A stretch of DNA of 64,000 nucleotides from Thalassospira povalilytica (lineage in GTDB: Bacteria; Pseudomonadota; Alphaproteobacteria; Rhodospirillales; Thalassospiraceae), in the NCBI RefSeq assembly GCF_002844235.1, contig NZ_PGTS01000002.1:62001-126000 (forward strand), read 5' to 3'. Under the pieces are notes generated by a model that searched no databases, was not told the DNA's origin, and was given only the letters and a program-made list of their open reading frames with translations. Position 1 is the stretch's first letter. The number at the start of each line of letters is the position of its first letter. Of this stretch, positions 35,097 to 44,660 are shown one piece after another. The translations under genes were made by a program, and so were the position numbers.

Positions 35097-35339
35097 ATGA
35101 AGAAAACCGAACAGATGGAACATTTTCCAACCTGGCAGGCGACAGACGGGTCGCCTTTGTCCTGCGTGGAAAAGATCAAGGTTTTGAACGACAATTTCGG
35201 CGAATTGCGCGAGATGATGCAGGATGCGCTTGAAGATGCGCTTCTGATGGGCTGCGACGAGGAGCAATTCCGCAAAGTGATGCGCGATCTCGTGGCCGAA
35301 CTGCACAATCCCTATGATACCAGCGACACACAGGACTGA
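35097..35339 (+). CDS. Conserved hypothetical protein, acidic helical
   Basis: An 80-residue soluble protein that I do not recognise. It is mostly predicted helix and acidic: CVEKIKVLNDNFGELREMMQDALEDALLMGCDEEQFRKVMRDLVAELHNPY. Start is uncertain: ATG 35097 has GGAG 8 bp upstream, and ATG 35082 or 35052 would add 5 or 15 residues. It lies 8 bp before the DUF2155 gene and in the same direction as mlaD, so it is probably co-transcribed. Similar small proteins may accompany DUF2155 genes in related bacteria. Confidence 0.7.
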   Translation: MKKTEQMEHFPTWQATDGSPLSCVEKIKVLNDNFGELREMMQDALEDALLMGCDEEQFRKVMRDLVAELHNPYDTSDTQD

Positions 35340-35347
35340 ATAACAAG

Positions 35348-35794
35348 ATGAAACGATCTTTTGCGATTGCCGCGATCTGTTCGACATGTGCAATGATCGG
35401 AACGGCCTATGCCGCGCTTGATTATCGTCCGGCCCCGGTTGCCCAGCTTCAGGGGCTTGATAAAATTACCGCCCGCATTTCGACCTTTGAAGTGCCGGTC
35501 GGGCAGGTCGCCAGTTTCGGCACCCTGTCGATCCGGGTCGATGCCTGTTACCGGACCCCGCCCGAAGAGCGCCCGGAAAGCGCGACCTTCCTTGAGATCG
35601 CCGATGTGCGCGATGATGGCAATGCGACGCGCCAACAGCTGTTTTCGGGATGGATGTTTGCATCAAGCCCCGGTCTTTCGGCACTTGAACATCCGGTTTA
35701 CGATGTGTGGCTGAAAGAATGTCTTGATCCGGCGGATGCGGACGACTCCAAACCCGAAGCCGCACAGGGCAAACCGGCCCCCGAGCAACCATAA
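35348..35794 (+). CDS. DUF2155 domain-containing exported protein
   Basis: A 148-residue periplasmic protein with a Sec signal ending IGTAYA-ALDY. The DUF2155 core is clear: FEVPVGQVASFGTLSIRVDAC, then RTPPEERPESATFLEIAD and SGWMFASSPGLSALEHPVYDVWLKEC. The two Cys probably form a disulfide. Function is unknown; the family is nearly limited to alphaproteobacteria and often lies next to complex I NDUFA12 or mla genes, as here. A disordered P/E/A tail ends the protein. Confidence 0.92.
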   Translation: MKRSFAIAAICSTCAMIGTAYAALDYRPAPVAQLQGLDKITARISTFEVPVGQVASFGTLSIRVDACYRTPPEERPESATFLEIADVRDDGNATRQQLFSGWMFASSPGLSALEHPVYDVWLKECLDPADADDSKPEAAQGKPAPEQP

Positions 35795-36252
35795 GATTGC
35801 AGCCATAATTTCGCAGATATAAAAGCGCGGACGCAAGGCCGCCATCAGCCTTGTGCTCTCGGGCACTCGGGCAGAGGGCCTCTGATCCTGGGTTTTTTTC
35901 CGTCATCTGTTTGGTGTCTGGCGGTGAATGTTTGATCGTTCACGGAACGGACCCAGTCGTGCCATTTTGCCGGAATGCGGGGGCAGGCCGTGACGATATG
36001 TGGTTTGCAGGCAGGATTGCGGTTTTTGGCGGTTTTGCACCGTTTCAGGGTCGAGAAGGTCGGGCGAACCAATATTTGATTGTTTGGATGTTGTCCCAAA
36101 TATGGCAAAAACGCCGGATATTGTTTCCTGAATAGAAAATATATGTTGCCGCAGCACCGGCTTGAGAGCCGGTGGTTTGACTGTCATCCTCATGCCACAA
36201 GTTTTGCGACGCAGCATTGCGGATCGCGATCCGAAAATGAGGGAAATAGACA
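35795..36252. other. Intergenic region before the first YceI gene
   Basis: About 460 bp without a credible gene. A loose inverted repeat CCAATATTTG (36069-36078) and CAAATATGG (36097-36105) lies about 150 bp before the YceI start and could be a regulator site. Nothing else stands out. Confidence 0.5.
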
Positions 36253-36846
36253 ATGTTCAAAGTGATGAAAAAAGCCGGTCTTGCACTGGCACTTGCAACC
36301 GGTCTTTCGGCAACTGCTTTTTCGGCACAGGCGGCAGAAAGCTATAAGCTTGATCCGACCCATACCAGCGTGATCTTTATTGTTAACCATCTTGGTTTTT
36401 CAAATTTCCAGGGCCGTTTTGCCGGTGTTTCGGGCGAACTGACCCTTGATCGTGAAAACCCGGCAGCATCGGCTGCGATCATCACGATCGACCTTAACCA
36501 GGTTGATAGCGGTGTCGAGGCGCTCGACAATCATATGAAAACCGCCGATTTCCTGAATGTTGAAAAATTCCCGACCGCGACGTTCAAAAGCACCTCGGTC
36601 GAGCTGGTTGGCGACAATGCAGCCAAAATCACCGGTGACCTGACCCTGCTTGGCGAAACCAAGCCGCTGGTTCTTGATGTTACCCTGACCGGTGAAGGCG
36701 ATCATCCGATGACGGGCGATCATGTTGTCGGCTTTGGTGCGACCGGTACCGTGACCCGTTCGGAATATGGCATGAACTTCCTGGTTCCGGGCGTTGGCGA
36801 TGACGTCAAATTGCAGATTTCTTCGGAATTCCTGAAGCAGAAATAA
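36253..36846 (+). CDS. YceI family periplasmic protein (first)
   Basis: A 197-residue exported lipocalin-fold protein with a signal ending FSAQA-AESYKLDP. The YceI pattern is complete: DPTHTSVIFIVNHLGFSNFQGRF, TADFLNVEKFPTATFKST and ITGDLTLLGETKPLVLDV, with VTRSEYGMNFLVPGVGDDVKLQI at the end. YceI proteins bind polyisoprenoid lipids such as a ubiquinone precursor. The next two genes encode cytochrome b561 and a second YceI, a common trio linked to periplasmic lipid or quinone redox. Confidence 0.94.
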   Translation: MFKVMKKAGLALALATGLSATAFSAQAAESYKLDPTHTSVIFIVNHLGFSNFQGRFAGVSGELTLDRENPAASAAIITIDLNQVDSGVEALDNHMKTADFLNVEKFPTATFKSTSVELVGDNAAKITGDLTLLGETKPLVLDVTLTGEGDHPMTGDHVVGFGATGTVTRSEYGMNFLVPGVGDDVKLQISSEFLKQK

Positions 36847-36929
36847 GCCGACTTTTTTTAAAGGAGAATGGCGGGTTTGGCATCATGGCCGGCCTGCCAT
36901 TTTCGTCTTCTGCGTGGAAGGGGATGGGT

Positions 36930-37526
36930 ATGGCATTGCGTAGTCACCACAACGGTTTTGGCAGCGTGACCAAAAGCCTGCACTGGATTGTTGCCGCACT
37001 GTTTATCGGTGTGTTTGCCATTGGCTGGTATATGGATTTCCTGCCGCTTGGCATGGCCAAACTTGAATGGATGTCACGGCACAAATCGCTTGGTGTGACG
37101 ATCCTGATGCTTGCGGTGTTGCGGATCATCTGGCGTTTGTCCGAACCGACACCCGCGGCACTGGGCAAACATGCGATTGAACGGCTGGCGGCAAAGATCG
37201 GGCATCTTGGCCTGTATGGGGTGATGATTGCCATGCCGCTGACTGGCTGGATGATGTCGTCCGCGGCCAATTTCCCGGTCAGTGTTTTCGGACTGTTTAC
37301 ATTGCCAAACCTTGTCGCGCCGGATCAGGGGCTTTTCGAAAGTCTCAGGACAGCGCATTTCGTGTTGTCCTGGGTGATTGTTGCCCTGGTTTGCGGACAT
37401 GTTTGTGCGGCCCTGAAACATCACTTTATTGATCGCGATGCCACATTGCGCCGGATGCTGCCGGCGTTTGGCGGCAATGACAATGCCGATATCGGCGCCA
37501 ATACGACTGCCAAGGAGAATTCCTGA
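36930..37526 (+). CDS. Cytochrome b561
   Basis: A 198-residue membrane diheme protein with four helices. Heme-ligand His candidates are in SVTKSLHWIVAAL, MSRHKSLGVTIL, RTAHFVLSWVIVALVCGHVCAALKHHFIDRD. It moves electrons between the quinone pool and a periplasmic acceptor. GGAAGGGG lies 6 bp before ATG 36930, which I prefer to starts at 36885 and 36924. Its TGA overlaps the next ATG by 1 bp (TGATG), so it is coupled to the second YceI. This copy is intact, unlike the other b561 gene at 11199-11732. Confidence 0.93.
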   Translation: MALRSHHNGFGSVTKSLHWIVAALFIGVFAIGWYMDFLPLGMAKLEWMSRHKSLGVTILMLAVLRIIWRLSEPTPAALGKHAIERLAAKIGHLGLYGVMIAMPLTGWMMSSAANFPVSVFGLFTLPNLVAPDQGLFESLRTAHFVLSWVIVALVCGHVCAALKHHFIDRDATLRRMLPAFGGNDNADIGANTTAKENS

Positions 37527-38110
37527 TGGGTTTGACTTTCAAATCGACACTGATGCGCCCGCTTGCCGCCGCGTTTGTGACATCGCTTATGGTATTTGCC
37601 GCCCCGGCAAAGGCCGCCGACCAGTGGACTGTTGACGCCAGCCAAAGCACGATTGCCTTTACCGGAACACAGCTTGGTGCGGGGTTTGACGGGGTGTTTG
37701 AAGATTTCACCGCAACCATCGCCTTTTCGCCAGACGATCTTGCCGGATCCTCGGTCGAGGTGCTGATTGATATTGCATCGGTCGATACCCAGAATGGTGA
37801 CCGCGACAGCCAGATCGTGTCGCCCGACTGGTTTGATGCGGCACAATGGCCAACCGCCAAATTTGAAACCAAGTCGTTTTCCGAGATCGAACCGGGCCGC
37901 TATCAGGCGGTCGCCGATCTGACGATCCGCGATGTGACGCGTGAAGTGACCTTGCCATTTGATCTGATGATCACTGGCGATCAGGCCGAAGCAAAAGGCA
38001 GCGTCACCATCGCACGTACCGATTTTGGCGTCGGGCAGGGCCAGTGGGCCGATACCAGCCAGGTTGGCGATGATGTGACGATCAATATCACGATTGCGGC
38101 GTCGAAATAA
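37526..38110 (+). CDS. YceI family periplasmic protein (second)
   Basis: A 194-residue YceI paralogue with a signal ending APAKA-ADQWTVD. The core VDASQSTIAFTGTQLGAGFDGVFEDF, DWFDAAQWPTAKFETKSF and VADLTIRDVTREVTLPFDL follow the family order. It differs a lot from the first YceI (different N-terminal loop, TGTQLGAGF in place of VNHLGFSNF), so the two likely bind different ligands. It is translationally coupled to the cytochrome b561 gene. Confidence 0.93.
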   Translation: MGLTFKSTLMRPLAAAFVTSLMVFAAPAKAADQWTVDASQSTIAFTGTQLGAGFDGVFEDFTATIAFSPDDLAGSSVEVLIDIASVDTQNGDRDSQIVSPDWFDAAQWPTAKFETKSFSEIEPGRYQAVADLTIRDVTREVTLPFDLMITGDQAEAKGSVTIARTDFGVGQGQWADTSQVGDDVTINITIAASK

Positions 38111-38242
38111 CGCCGCAGACGCCAGCCCCCTGTCATGACCGCCGATGCGGCCGGGGATGCCGGGGCAAAGCGTGAAGTTTCGGGCATCGGGCATCTGGCA
38201 TCGGGGCTGGCCCGGAACTGCCAATAAAAATTGCTGATGATG

Positions 38243-38272
38243 AAGGACGGAAAGGATGCTTTCCGTCCTTTG
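38243..38272 (+). terminator. Terminator of the YceI-b561-YceI operon
   Basis: AAGGACGGAAAG pairs with CTTTCCGTCCTT, a perfect 12-bp stem around GATG, followed by a T-rich run. Confidence 0.9.
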
Positions 38273-38377
38273 TTGTTTGTGGCGTTCGGGGGGCTGATGC
38301 CAGTGTGAATGTGCCAGTGTGCCTGATGCTATGTGCCTGAAGCTGTGTGACGGGGCTGGCACGGGGGTGGCGCGGGG

Positions 38378-39100
38378 CTATTTGGCCGGGATCAGCATGG
38401 CGCGCAGATGGGCGTGGTCACCGTTGAAATAGGTGCCGTCAACCTTGGTCGGGACGCCCGGCACGCTGAGTTCTTCGGTATATTGCCAGAAACTCCAACT
38501 GGCCCATTCCACCGGGATGGTTGGTTGATCAACGCCATATTCGGCAATCCACAGCTGATTGCCGGGAAAATGATCCTTCATGGCATGTTCCCAGAATGTC
38601 GGGCCGGTATAGATGATCGGACGGCGGCCATAATGGGTTTCCAGTCTGGTCAGGAAGGTTTCGAACTGTTGATGCAGATCGCCCTTTACCGGCGGTTTGA
38701 TCCGTTCGATATCAACAACCGGCGGCAAGTCCCCCGGTTCAAGGGTGACATTTTTGATAAACCAGTCGGCCTGACCGGCACCGTCATCATTGGTTTCATA
38801 GAAATGATAGGCCCCGCGCAACAGCCCGGCCTTGCGGGCGGCGGCGAAATGGTCGGTGAAGGTCGGATCAAGATAATCCAGCCCGTCGGTGGCCTTTACA
38901 AAGGTGAAGGCAATGCCGTTATTTTGCACCTTCTGCCAGTCTATATCGCCATTGTGATGGGATGTATCAATGCCATGCAGGGACGGGTTCCGGTCTTCGG
39001 CGCGAACATCAAGCGGATTGAAAGTCACAAGGAGTGCCGCAATCGCGATGCCCGATAAAACATGGCGAAAAACCGTGTTCAGACTGGTTGAAGGCGTCAT
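38378..39100 (-). CDS. Glycoside hydrolase family 25 lysozyme, exported
   Basis: A 240-residue muramidase. Its signal peptide ends near DVRA-EDRN. Catalytic and fold motifs of GH25 are GIDTSHHNGDIDWQKV, FVKATDG, YHFYETND, PPVVDIE (catalytic Glu/Asp pair) and SWSFWQYTE. It cleaves the glycan strand of peptidoglycan. ATG 39100 is the start that gives a normal signal; a longer frame extends to 39166. The gene stands alone. Such enzymes in Gram-negatives may remodel the wall or attack other cells. Confidence 0.92.
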   Translation of the reverse strand: MTPSTSLNTVFRHVLSGIAIAALLVTFNPLDVRAEDRNPSLHGIDTSHHNGDIDWQKVQNNGIAFTFVKATDGLDYLDPTFTDHFAAARKAGLLRGAYHFYETNDDGAGQADWFIKNVTLEPGDLPPVVDIERIKPPVKGDLHQQFETFLTRLETHYGRRPIIYTGPTFWEHAMKDHFPGNQLWIAEYGVDQPTIPVEWASWSFWQYTEELSVPGVPTKVDGTYFNGDHAHLRAMLIPAK

Positions 39101-39703
39101 GATATTCCGTCCTTCCGATGGCCAAGACCGCATGGCGGCCGGTCGATCAATGAACTGAAGTCGCACTCAGTGTAAATCCAAGACCACAATCAGGCCAGAG
39201 CCATATGGCGCATGGGTCGACACACTTCTTGCCCCAAAGGATGTGATCCGTGTTTTGAGACGCGCCCGGAACGTCGGGGGCTTGTCAGGATGACGGGCGG
39301 CGATGTTCGGGGCGTGGTTGCGGGCGGGGCAGGTTTGGAACGCAGTTTGGGAAGCGGTCAGGAGGGCGGTAGACGGGAGCGGCCGGGCACGTTCCAGAGA
39401 CGTGGCAAGAGACGGGGCCTGGGACGTGACAAGAGAAGCCGACCAGGGAAGGGGCGATTGAAATGGCCAGAGACACGGCCTGCTAAACGGCCAGGGCAAC
39501 AGGTCCGGGTGCAGTCCGAAGCGTGATCCGAATTGTCGTCAGAGATGCTTTTGGAGATGCTGTCGGAAATGCGGTCAGACAAGCGGGCCGATACGCACCA
39601 AACGGGCGGACAGGAAGACATGCCGGGGAGACAAAAATCCCCCGGTGGCGGGCACCGGGGGATGAAAGTCGGGGCGGAAATATCCGCAGGGATCAAAGCG
39701 CGG
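39101..39703. other. Gene-free G/A-rich spacer
   Basis: About 600 bp between the lysozyme and chemoreceptor genes. The plus strand at 39290-39500 is purine-rich with imperfect repeats of GACGGG and GACGTG-CAAGAGA type. The frames across it give R/G-rich peptides and have no ribosome sites. The chemoreceptor terminator is at 39633-39662. Confidence 0.6.
39633..39662 (-). terminator. Terminator of the first chemoreceptor gene
   Basis: TCCCCCGGTG (39638-39647) pairs with CACCGGGGGA (39653-39662). On the minus strand the stem is followed by TTTTT. Confidence 0.88.
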
Positions 39704-41404
39704 TTATTTGGTCGCGCTTTGACGCAGGTCGGCCAGGAAGTTTTCGACCGCCTGATCAAGCGAGCGGGCTTCATCAACCAGTTTTTCGGCCGAATGGGCC
39801 AGCTGGCTGGTGCCGGAAGATACGCGCCCGGCATTTTCATTGACGGTTTCAATGCGCTGGGAGACTTCGGCGGTGCCATCGGCAGCCTGCTGAACGTTGC
39901 GCGAAATTTCCCCGATTGCGGCATGCTGTTCTTCAACAGCGGCGGCAATTGCGGTCGAACTGTCGGCAACGCGTGCGATGGTTTCGGAAATCAGCCGGAT
40001 GGCATCAACGGCCTCGCCGGTTTCATTCTGAACCGAGAGGATTTGCTGGTTGATTTCCTCGGTCGCCTTGGCGGTCTGGTTGGCAAGGTTTTTGACCTCG
40101 CTTGCGACCACGGCAAAGCCTTTGCCGGCATCACCGGCACGGGCCGCTTCGATCGTGGCGTTGAGAGCCAGCAGGTTGGTCTGTTCGGCAATATCGCCGA
40201 TCAGTTTGGCCACATCCCCGATTTTCTGGGCCGCATCGGCAAGGCCGGTAACGGTTTCGTTTGTGCGTGCCGCCTGTTCATTGGCCTGATTGGCAATGTC
40301 GGCCGACTGGGCGATCTGATGGGCGATTTCATCGCTTGATGCGGTCAGTTCCTCGGTCGCGGCCGAGACGGTTTGCACATTCGAGGAGGTCTGTGTGGTG
40401 GCCGAGGCCACAGCCGCAGACAGTTGGCTGTTGGTGTTGCTGGCTTCTTCCATCGAGGAGGTGGCCTGCTTCATCTCGGTGATCGAGGTCGAGATCGAGC
40501 GGATCAGGTTTTTGACGCGCTGTTCAAGGCTATCAGCCATATCGGTGATGTCCTTGCGGCGCTGTTTGTCCGCCTGGATTTCCAACTGTTTCTGGCGATC
40601 CTGCAATTCGCGGTTTTCAAGCGCCTGCTGACGGAAGGAGACAACAGTGCGTGCCATGTCGCCGACTTCGTCAGCGCGGTCCTGGCCTTCGATTTCGCCT
40701 TCGAGGTCGCCAGACGAGATAACCCGCATTCTTGTCGCAAGGTTATGCAAACCCGATGTGATGTTGCGACCGATCACAAGGCCGCTTGCTGCCATGACCA
40801 ACAGGATGATGCCGCCAATCAGAACGACATAAAGGGCCTGTTTCTGGAAGACAGCGTCAACATCATCAATATAGATGCCGGTTCCGATGATCGGACCCCA
40901 GGGCAGGGGATGGGCATAGGATAGTTTTTTGAAGGTCGTTTCCTTGTCCTCGCCGGGTTTTGGCCACCAGTAGGTCGAGAAACCGCCACCGGGCGCGCTG
41001 CCCGCAGCGATCAGGTCACGGATGAAATAGTTCCCTGCCGAATCCTGCAATTCGCCAAGGTTTTTGCCGACCAGTGCCGGGTTGGCCCCGTGCATTTCGG
41101 TCATGCCATCTTTGGAGAAGACAAAGAAGTATCCGATATCGCCATCATATCTGCCCGATGCGGCATCGGCATAAAACTGGGCGATTGCGTCTTCCTGGGA
41201 CAGGGTGCCCGAGGTGACCTTGTCCTGATAGCGCTGGGCAATCGAGACAACATATTCGGTCGTGGCGCGGATCTTTTCTTTTCTGTCTTCGATCAGCGAA
41301 CTTCTGAGTTCAAGCAACTGGACGACGGCAATGACGACAACGGCCAGCAATGCAAGGACACAAAGTGCTGTGATTTTAAAACTGATCTTCAGGTTCCCGA
41401 GCAT
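39704..41404 (-). CDS. Methyl-accepting chemotaxis protein (copy A)
   Basis: A 566-residue chemoreceptor. A membrane helix at about 8-32 and another at about 190-212 enclose a single-Cache periplasmic sensor ([35 protein letters not shown]). Then come HAMP ([26 protein letters not shown]), a coiled-coil methylation region and the signalling tip [18 protein letters not shown]. There is no C-terminal CheR-tethering pentapeptide. It senses small molecules, perhaps carboxylates as other sCache_2 sensors do. The half after HAMP is nearly identical to copy B at 41645. Confidence 0.95.
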   Translation of the reverse strand: MLGNLKISFKITALCVLALLAVVVIAVVQLLELRSSLIEDRKEKIRATTEYVVSIAQRYQDKVTSGTLSQEDAIAQFYADAASGRYDGDIGYFFVFSKDGMTEMHGANPALVGKNLGELQDSAGNYFIRDLIAAGSAPGGGFSTYWWPKPGEDKETTFKKLSYAHPLPWGPIIGTGIYIDDVDAVFQKQALYVVLIGGIILLVMAASGLVIGRNITSGLHNLATRMRVISSGDLEGEIEGQDRADEVGDMARTVVSFRQQALENRELQDRQKQLEIQADKQRRKDITDMADSLEQRVKNLIRSISTSITEMKQATSSMEEASNTNSQLSAAVASATTQTSSNVQTVSAATEELTASSDEIAHQIAQSADIANQANEQAARTNETVTGLADAAQKIGDVAKLIGDIAEQTNLLALNATIEAARAGDAGKGFAVVASEVKNLANQTAKATEEINQQILSVQNETGEAVDAIRLISETIARVADSSTAIAAAVEEQHAAIGEISRNVQQAADGTAEVSQRIETVNENAGRVSSGTSQLAHSAEKLVDEARSLDQAVENFLADLRQSATK

Positions 41405-41644
41405 GTTTCCTCCGGCTCGTTAGTATCTCGATAGGTTTATAATTAATATTATTATGAATTAATATATAAATAGAGACTGCGACCTACGGCAAGTAAAACT
41501 CCCCACTAAAGTATAGTTTCTGATCTTTCTTGAGATGGGAGTTGCCAGGCGCGAGTTCAACTCTGTGGTGTGATGTCGATTTATTGCCAAAAAAAGAGCC
41601 GCATCCATGCGAATGCGGCCCTGTCACGGTGATGTGTGTCGCGA
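41405..41644. other. A/T-rich spacer between the two chemoreceptor genes
   Basis: About 240 bp, with an A/T-rich block at 41430-41475 that probably holds the promoter of copy A (minus strand) and the terminator of copy B at 41589-41619. Both receptors therefore look like independent units. Confidence 0.55.
41589..41619 (-). terminator. Terminator of the second chemoreceptor gene
   Basis: GCCGCAT (41598-41604) pairs with ATGCGGC (41613-41619). On the minus strand a run of seven T follows after a short CTC. Confidence 0.8.
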
Positions 41645-43345
41645 TTATTTGATCGCGCTCTGACGCAGGTCAGCGAGGAAGCTTTCGACCGCCTGATCAA
41701 GCGAGCGGGCTTCATCGACCAGTTTTTCGGCCGAATGGGCCAGCTGGCTGGTGCCGGAAGATACGCGCCCGGCATTCTCATTGACGGTTTCAATGCGCTG
41801 GGAGACTTCGGCGGTGCCATCGGCAGCCTGCTGAACGTTGCGCGAAATTTCACCGATTGCGGCATGCTGTTCTTCAACAGCGGCGGCAATTGCGGTCGAA
41901 CTGTCGGCAACGCGTGCGATGGTTTCGGAAATCAGACGGATGGCATCAACGGCCTCGCCGGTTTCATTCTGAACCGAGAGGATTTGCTGGTTGATTTCCT
42001 CGGTCGCCTTGGCGGTCTGATTGGCAAGGTTTTTGACCTCGCTTGCGACGACGGCGAAACCTTTGCCGGCGTCACCGGCACGGGCTGCCTCGATCGTAGC
42101 GTTAAGAGCCAGCAGGTTGGTCTGTTCGGCAATATCGCCGATCAGTTTGGCCACATCCCCGATTTTCTGGGCCGCATCGGCAAGGCCGGTGACGGTTTCG
42201 TTGGTACGTGCGGCCTGTTCATTGGCCTGATTGGCAATGTCTGCCGACTGGGCGATCTGATGGGCGATTTCATCGCTTGATGCGGTCAGTTCCTCGGTCG
42301 CGGCCGAAACGGTCTGAACGTTGGTTGACGTCTGGGTCGTGGCAGATGCCACAGCGGCAGACAGCTGGCTGTTGGTGTTGCTGGCTTCCTGCATCGAGGA
42401 GGTGGCCTGCTTCATCTCGGCGATCGAGGTCGAGATCGAGCGGATCAGGTTTTTGACGCGTTGTTCAAGGCTATCAGCCATATCGGTGATGTCCTTGCGG
42501 CGCTGTTTGTCCGCCTGGATTTCCAGCTGTTTCTGGCGATCCTGCAATTCGCGGTTTTCAAGCGCCTGCTGACGGAAGGAGACAACAGTGCGTGCCATGT
42601 CGCCGACTTCGTCGCCACGATCCTGACCTTCGATTTCGCCTTCGAGTTTGCCATTGGCGATTTCAGTCATACGGGTTGAGAGTTTATTCAGGCCAACTGT
42701 GATGTTGCGTCCGATCGCAAGAGACAAGGCAATCATCAGGGCAACAACGATCGCAATGAATACCATCACAAAAACGGCCTGTTCCCAGAAGGCGGCATCC
42801 ACATCGTCAATATAGATCCCGGTGCCGATTGCATCACCCCATGGGAGCATAGCGGAATAGGAAAGCTTTTCGAAAAGTTTCTCCTCTGGCTCGCCGGGTT
42901 TTGGCCAGTAATAAGAGAAGAAACCGCCTTCCGGGTTTTGCGCCGCAGCCAAGAGGTCCTGAACGATGAAGTTGCCCGTAGGGTCTTTAACCTGGCTCAT
43001 ATCCGTGCCGTTAAGAGACGGTTTGGCGCCATGTAGCTTGTTGATGCCGTTTTTGTCATAGGCAAAGAAATAGCCCGTGCCGTCATCAAACCTTGCCGCG
43101 GTGCTCCAGCGATAGAACTCGGTTGTAGCTGCTTCCTGAGTGAGTTCACCACTGTTTACGCGATCCTGATAGGACTGGGCCGCTGTTACCAGCATTGAAA
43201 CAGTTGTCTGAATTTTGTCTTTGCGGTCTTCGAGCATCCCGCTGCGCAACGTTTGAAGTTCAAGTGCGGCAATCAAAAGCAAAGCGACAAGCGACAGTAG
43301 CGACAAGCTTGCGACCTTTTTACCGATCCTGATGTTTTGAAGCAT
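41645..43345 (-). CDS. Methyl-accepting chemotaxis protein (copy B)
   Basis: A chemoreceptor of 566 residues when started at ATG 43345, exactly the length of copy A, which supports this start over the GTG at 43387. It has the same layout: membrane helix, single-Cache sensor ([38 protein letters not shown]), second helix, HAMP and signalling coil. The sensor has diverged from copy A, while from [14 protein letters not shown] to the C-terminus only a few residues differ. A tandem duplication with sensor divergence and conserved output fits best. Confidence 0.95.
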   Translation of the reverse strand: MLQNIRIGKKVASLSLLSLVALLLIAALELQTLRSGMLEDRKDKIQTTVSMLVTAAQSYQDRVNSGELTQEAATTEFYRWSTAARFDDGTGYFFAYDKNGINKLHGAKPSLNGTDMSQVKDPTGNFIVQDLLAAAQNPEGGFFSYYWPKPGEPEEKLFEKLSYSAMLPWGDAIGTGIYIDDVDAAFWEQAVFVMVFIAIVVALMIALSLAIGRNITVGLNKLSTRMTEIANGKLEGEIEGQDRGDEVGDMARTVVSFRQQALENRELQDRQKQLEIQADKQRRKDITDMADSLEQRVKNLIRSISTSIAEMKQATSSMQEASNTNSQLSAAVASATTQTSTNVQTVSAATEELTASSDEIAHQIAQSADIANQANEQAARTNETVTGLADAAQKIGDVAKLIGDIAEQTNLLALNATIEAARAGDAGKGFAVVASEVKNLANQTAKATEEINQQILSVQNETGEAVDAIRLISETIARVADSSTAIAAAVEEQHAAIGEISRNVQQAADGTAEVSQRIETVNENAGRVSSGTSQLAHSAEKLVDEARSLDQAVESFLADLRQSAIK

Positions 43346-43660
43346 GGTCTGTGTACCCGTTTTCTTGATTGTTTCCGTTTGAGCCACGGCAGGAAGCGAT
43401 GCCGTTTAGAATTTTATTAATGTTATGGATAGGTTCTTATCTCGAAAGTATAGGGTGTGGCGCGAAAATGTGCATCAGTTATTTGCGTGCCACGCGGGCT
43501 GTATGGTGTTGATCACAGGGGCTTTGTGCGGTCCGGTTGTTTAAATCACCGGCAAGACCCGTGCGATGACCGGGGATATGTTGGGGCTGTTTTGAATAAA
43601 AAAAGCACCTGACTGTCTAACAGCAGGTGCTTTTGCATTTTTTTGTGTTTTGAAGCGGTC
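43346..43660. other. Spacer upstream of chemoreceptor B
   Basis: About 315 bp. It contains the leader of chemoreceptor B and the bidirectional hairpin at 43602-43633. No gene is evident. Confidence 0.5.
43602..43633 (-). terminator. Terminator of the esterase gene
   Basis: AAAGCACCTG pairs with CAGGTGCTTT. The minus strand continues with TTTT, as expected for the gene ending at 43661. Confidence 0.88.
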
Positions 43661-44359
43661 TTAGCCGAGATGTTTGCGCAAAAATTCAAGCGCGAGACCC
43701 AGACCTTCTTCGTCGATACCATGTTGCAGGTTCGGACGTTCATGCAGGGAAACGTCGATGCCGTTGGCGGCCAAGGTATCGCGGGCGATGCGCGATGCCT
43801 CGATCGGGACCACCGGATCGGCGGTGCCATGCACCAGCAGGACCGGCGGGCGCGATTTCAGATCGGTGGCAAAGGCGCCATCACCCAGAAGTGCCCCGGA
43901 AAAGCCGACCACACCGGCAAGCTGCTTGGCGCGGCGCGGGGCGGTTTGCAGCGACATCATGGTGCCTTGTGAAAAACCGACCAGCGCGATCCGGTCTTCG
44001 TCAATGCCATGGGTTTCCATAACATGATCAATGAAGTCATTGACGTAGGATGCGCTTTTATTGGCCCCTTCGGCCATGGCGGCAAGGGCACCGGACATGG
44101 TTTCGGGCGCACGGCGCAGGAATTCCGGATCATATTCGGCCAGGCTGAACCATTGACGACCGAATGGCGACATTTCGCAGGGGAACGGCGCATTGGGTGA
44201 ATAGAAGCTGGTGTCGGGCAGGGCGCGCGCCAGATGCGGGGCCAACCCGATCAGGTCGTTGCCATCCGCGCCATATCCATGCAGCAGGATCACAACGCTT
44301 TTGGAGGTTCCCGATGCCGCCGGCAGTGTCGGGCCAGACAATAGATGATCAGTGCTCAT
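43661..44359 (-). CDS. Carboxylesterase / phospholipase, alpha/beta hydrolase
   Basis: A 232-residue esterase of the YpfH/APT1-type carboxylesterase family. The N-terminal VVILLHGYGADGNDLIGLAP holds the oxyanion HGYGADG, the nucleophile elbow is GFSQGTMMSL, the Asp is in HGTADPVVP and the His in NLQHGIDEEG. It hydrolyses short acyl esters or lysophospholipids in the cytosol. ATG 44359 has AGGAAAG upstream; the longer frame to 44398 adds an unlikely tail. It is transcribed alone. Confidence 0.93.
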   Translation of the reverse strand: MSTDHLLSGPTLPAASGTSKSVVILLHGYGADGNDLIGLAPHLARALPDTSFYSPNAPFPCEMSPFGRQWFSLAEYDPEFLRRAPETMSGALAAMAEGANKSASYVNDFIDHVMETHGIDEDRIALVGFSQGTMMSLQTAPRRAKQLAGVVGFSGALLGDGAFATDLKSRPPVLLVHGTADPVVPIEASRIARDTLAANGIDVSLHERPNLQHGIDEEGLGLALEFLRKHLG

Positions 44360-44660
44360 AATGACTTTCCTGAAAAATCCTTTTCCCCTGATTAGCAATG
44401 CAGACAGCTGACCACCAGTTATTTTTGCGATCCGGGGTGCTGTCGGTCATGTGCAGGGCAAATATCGGGAAATCTTGCGGAATTCTTGGGCATGGAGGGG
44501 CCATGGACGGGCAACGGGTGTTCGCGGGATAACCGACATATGGCCGGGTGAGGGTATGGCGGAGGAGCCGGAATGGCGCGAACAGGATGATCCGCGCGGG
44601 CCGTCCCGCTTAAAGGTTCGGCAAGTTCGGCAAATTCAGCAAGTCAGCGGGGAAAGATGA
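44360..44660. other. Spacer between the esterase and LysE genes
   Basis: About 300 bp, G-rich on the plus strand after 44440. A 69-codon frame at 44451 has no family look and is rejected. Nothing else is seen. Confidence 0.5.

Noticed and set aside
39212..39526. 104-codon R/G-rich frame before the chemoreceptor
   Set aside because: Its composition follows the purine-rich spacer, with no ribosome site.
44451..44660. 69-codon frame between the esterase and lysE
   Set aside because: No family signature, poor start context, and in a G-rich spacer.
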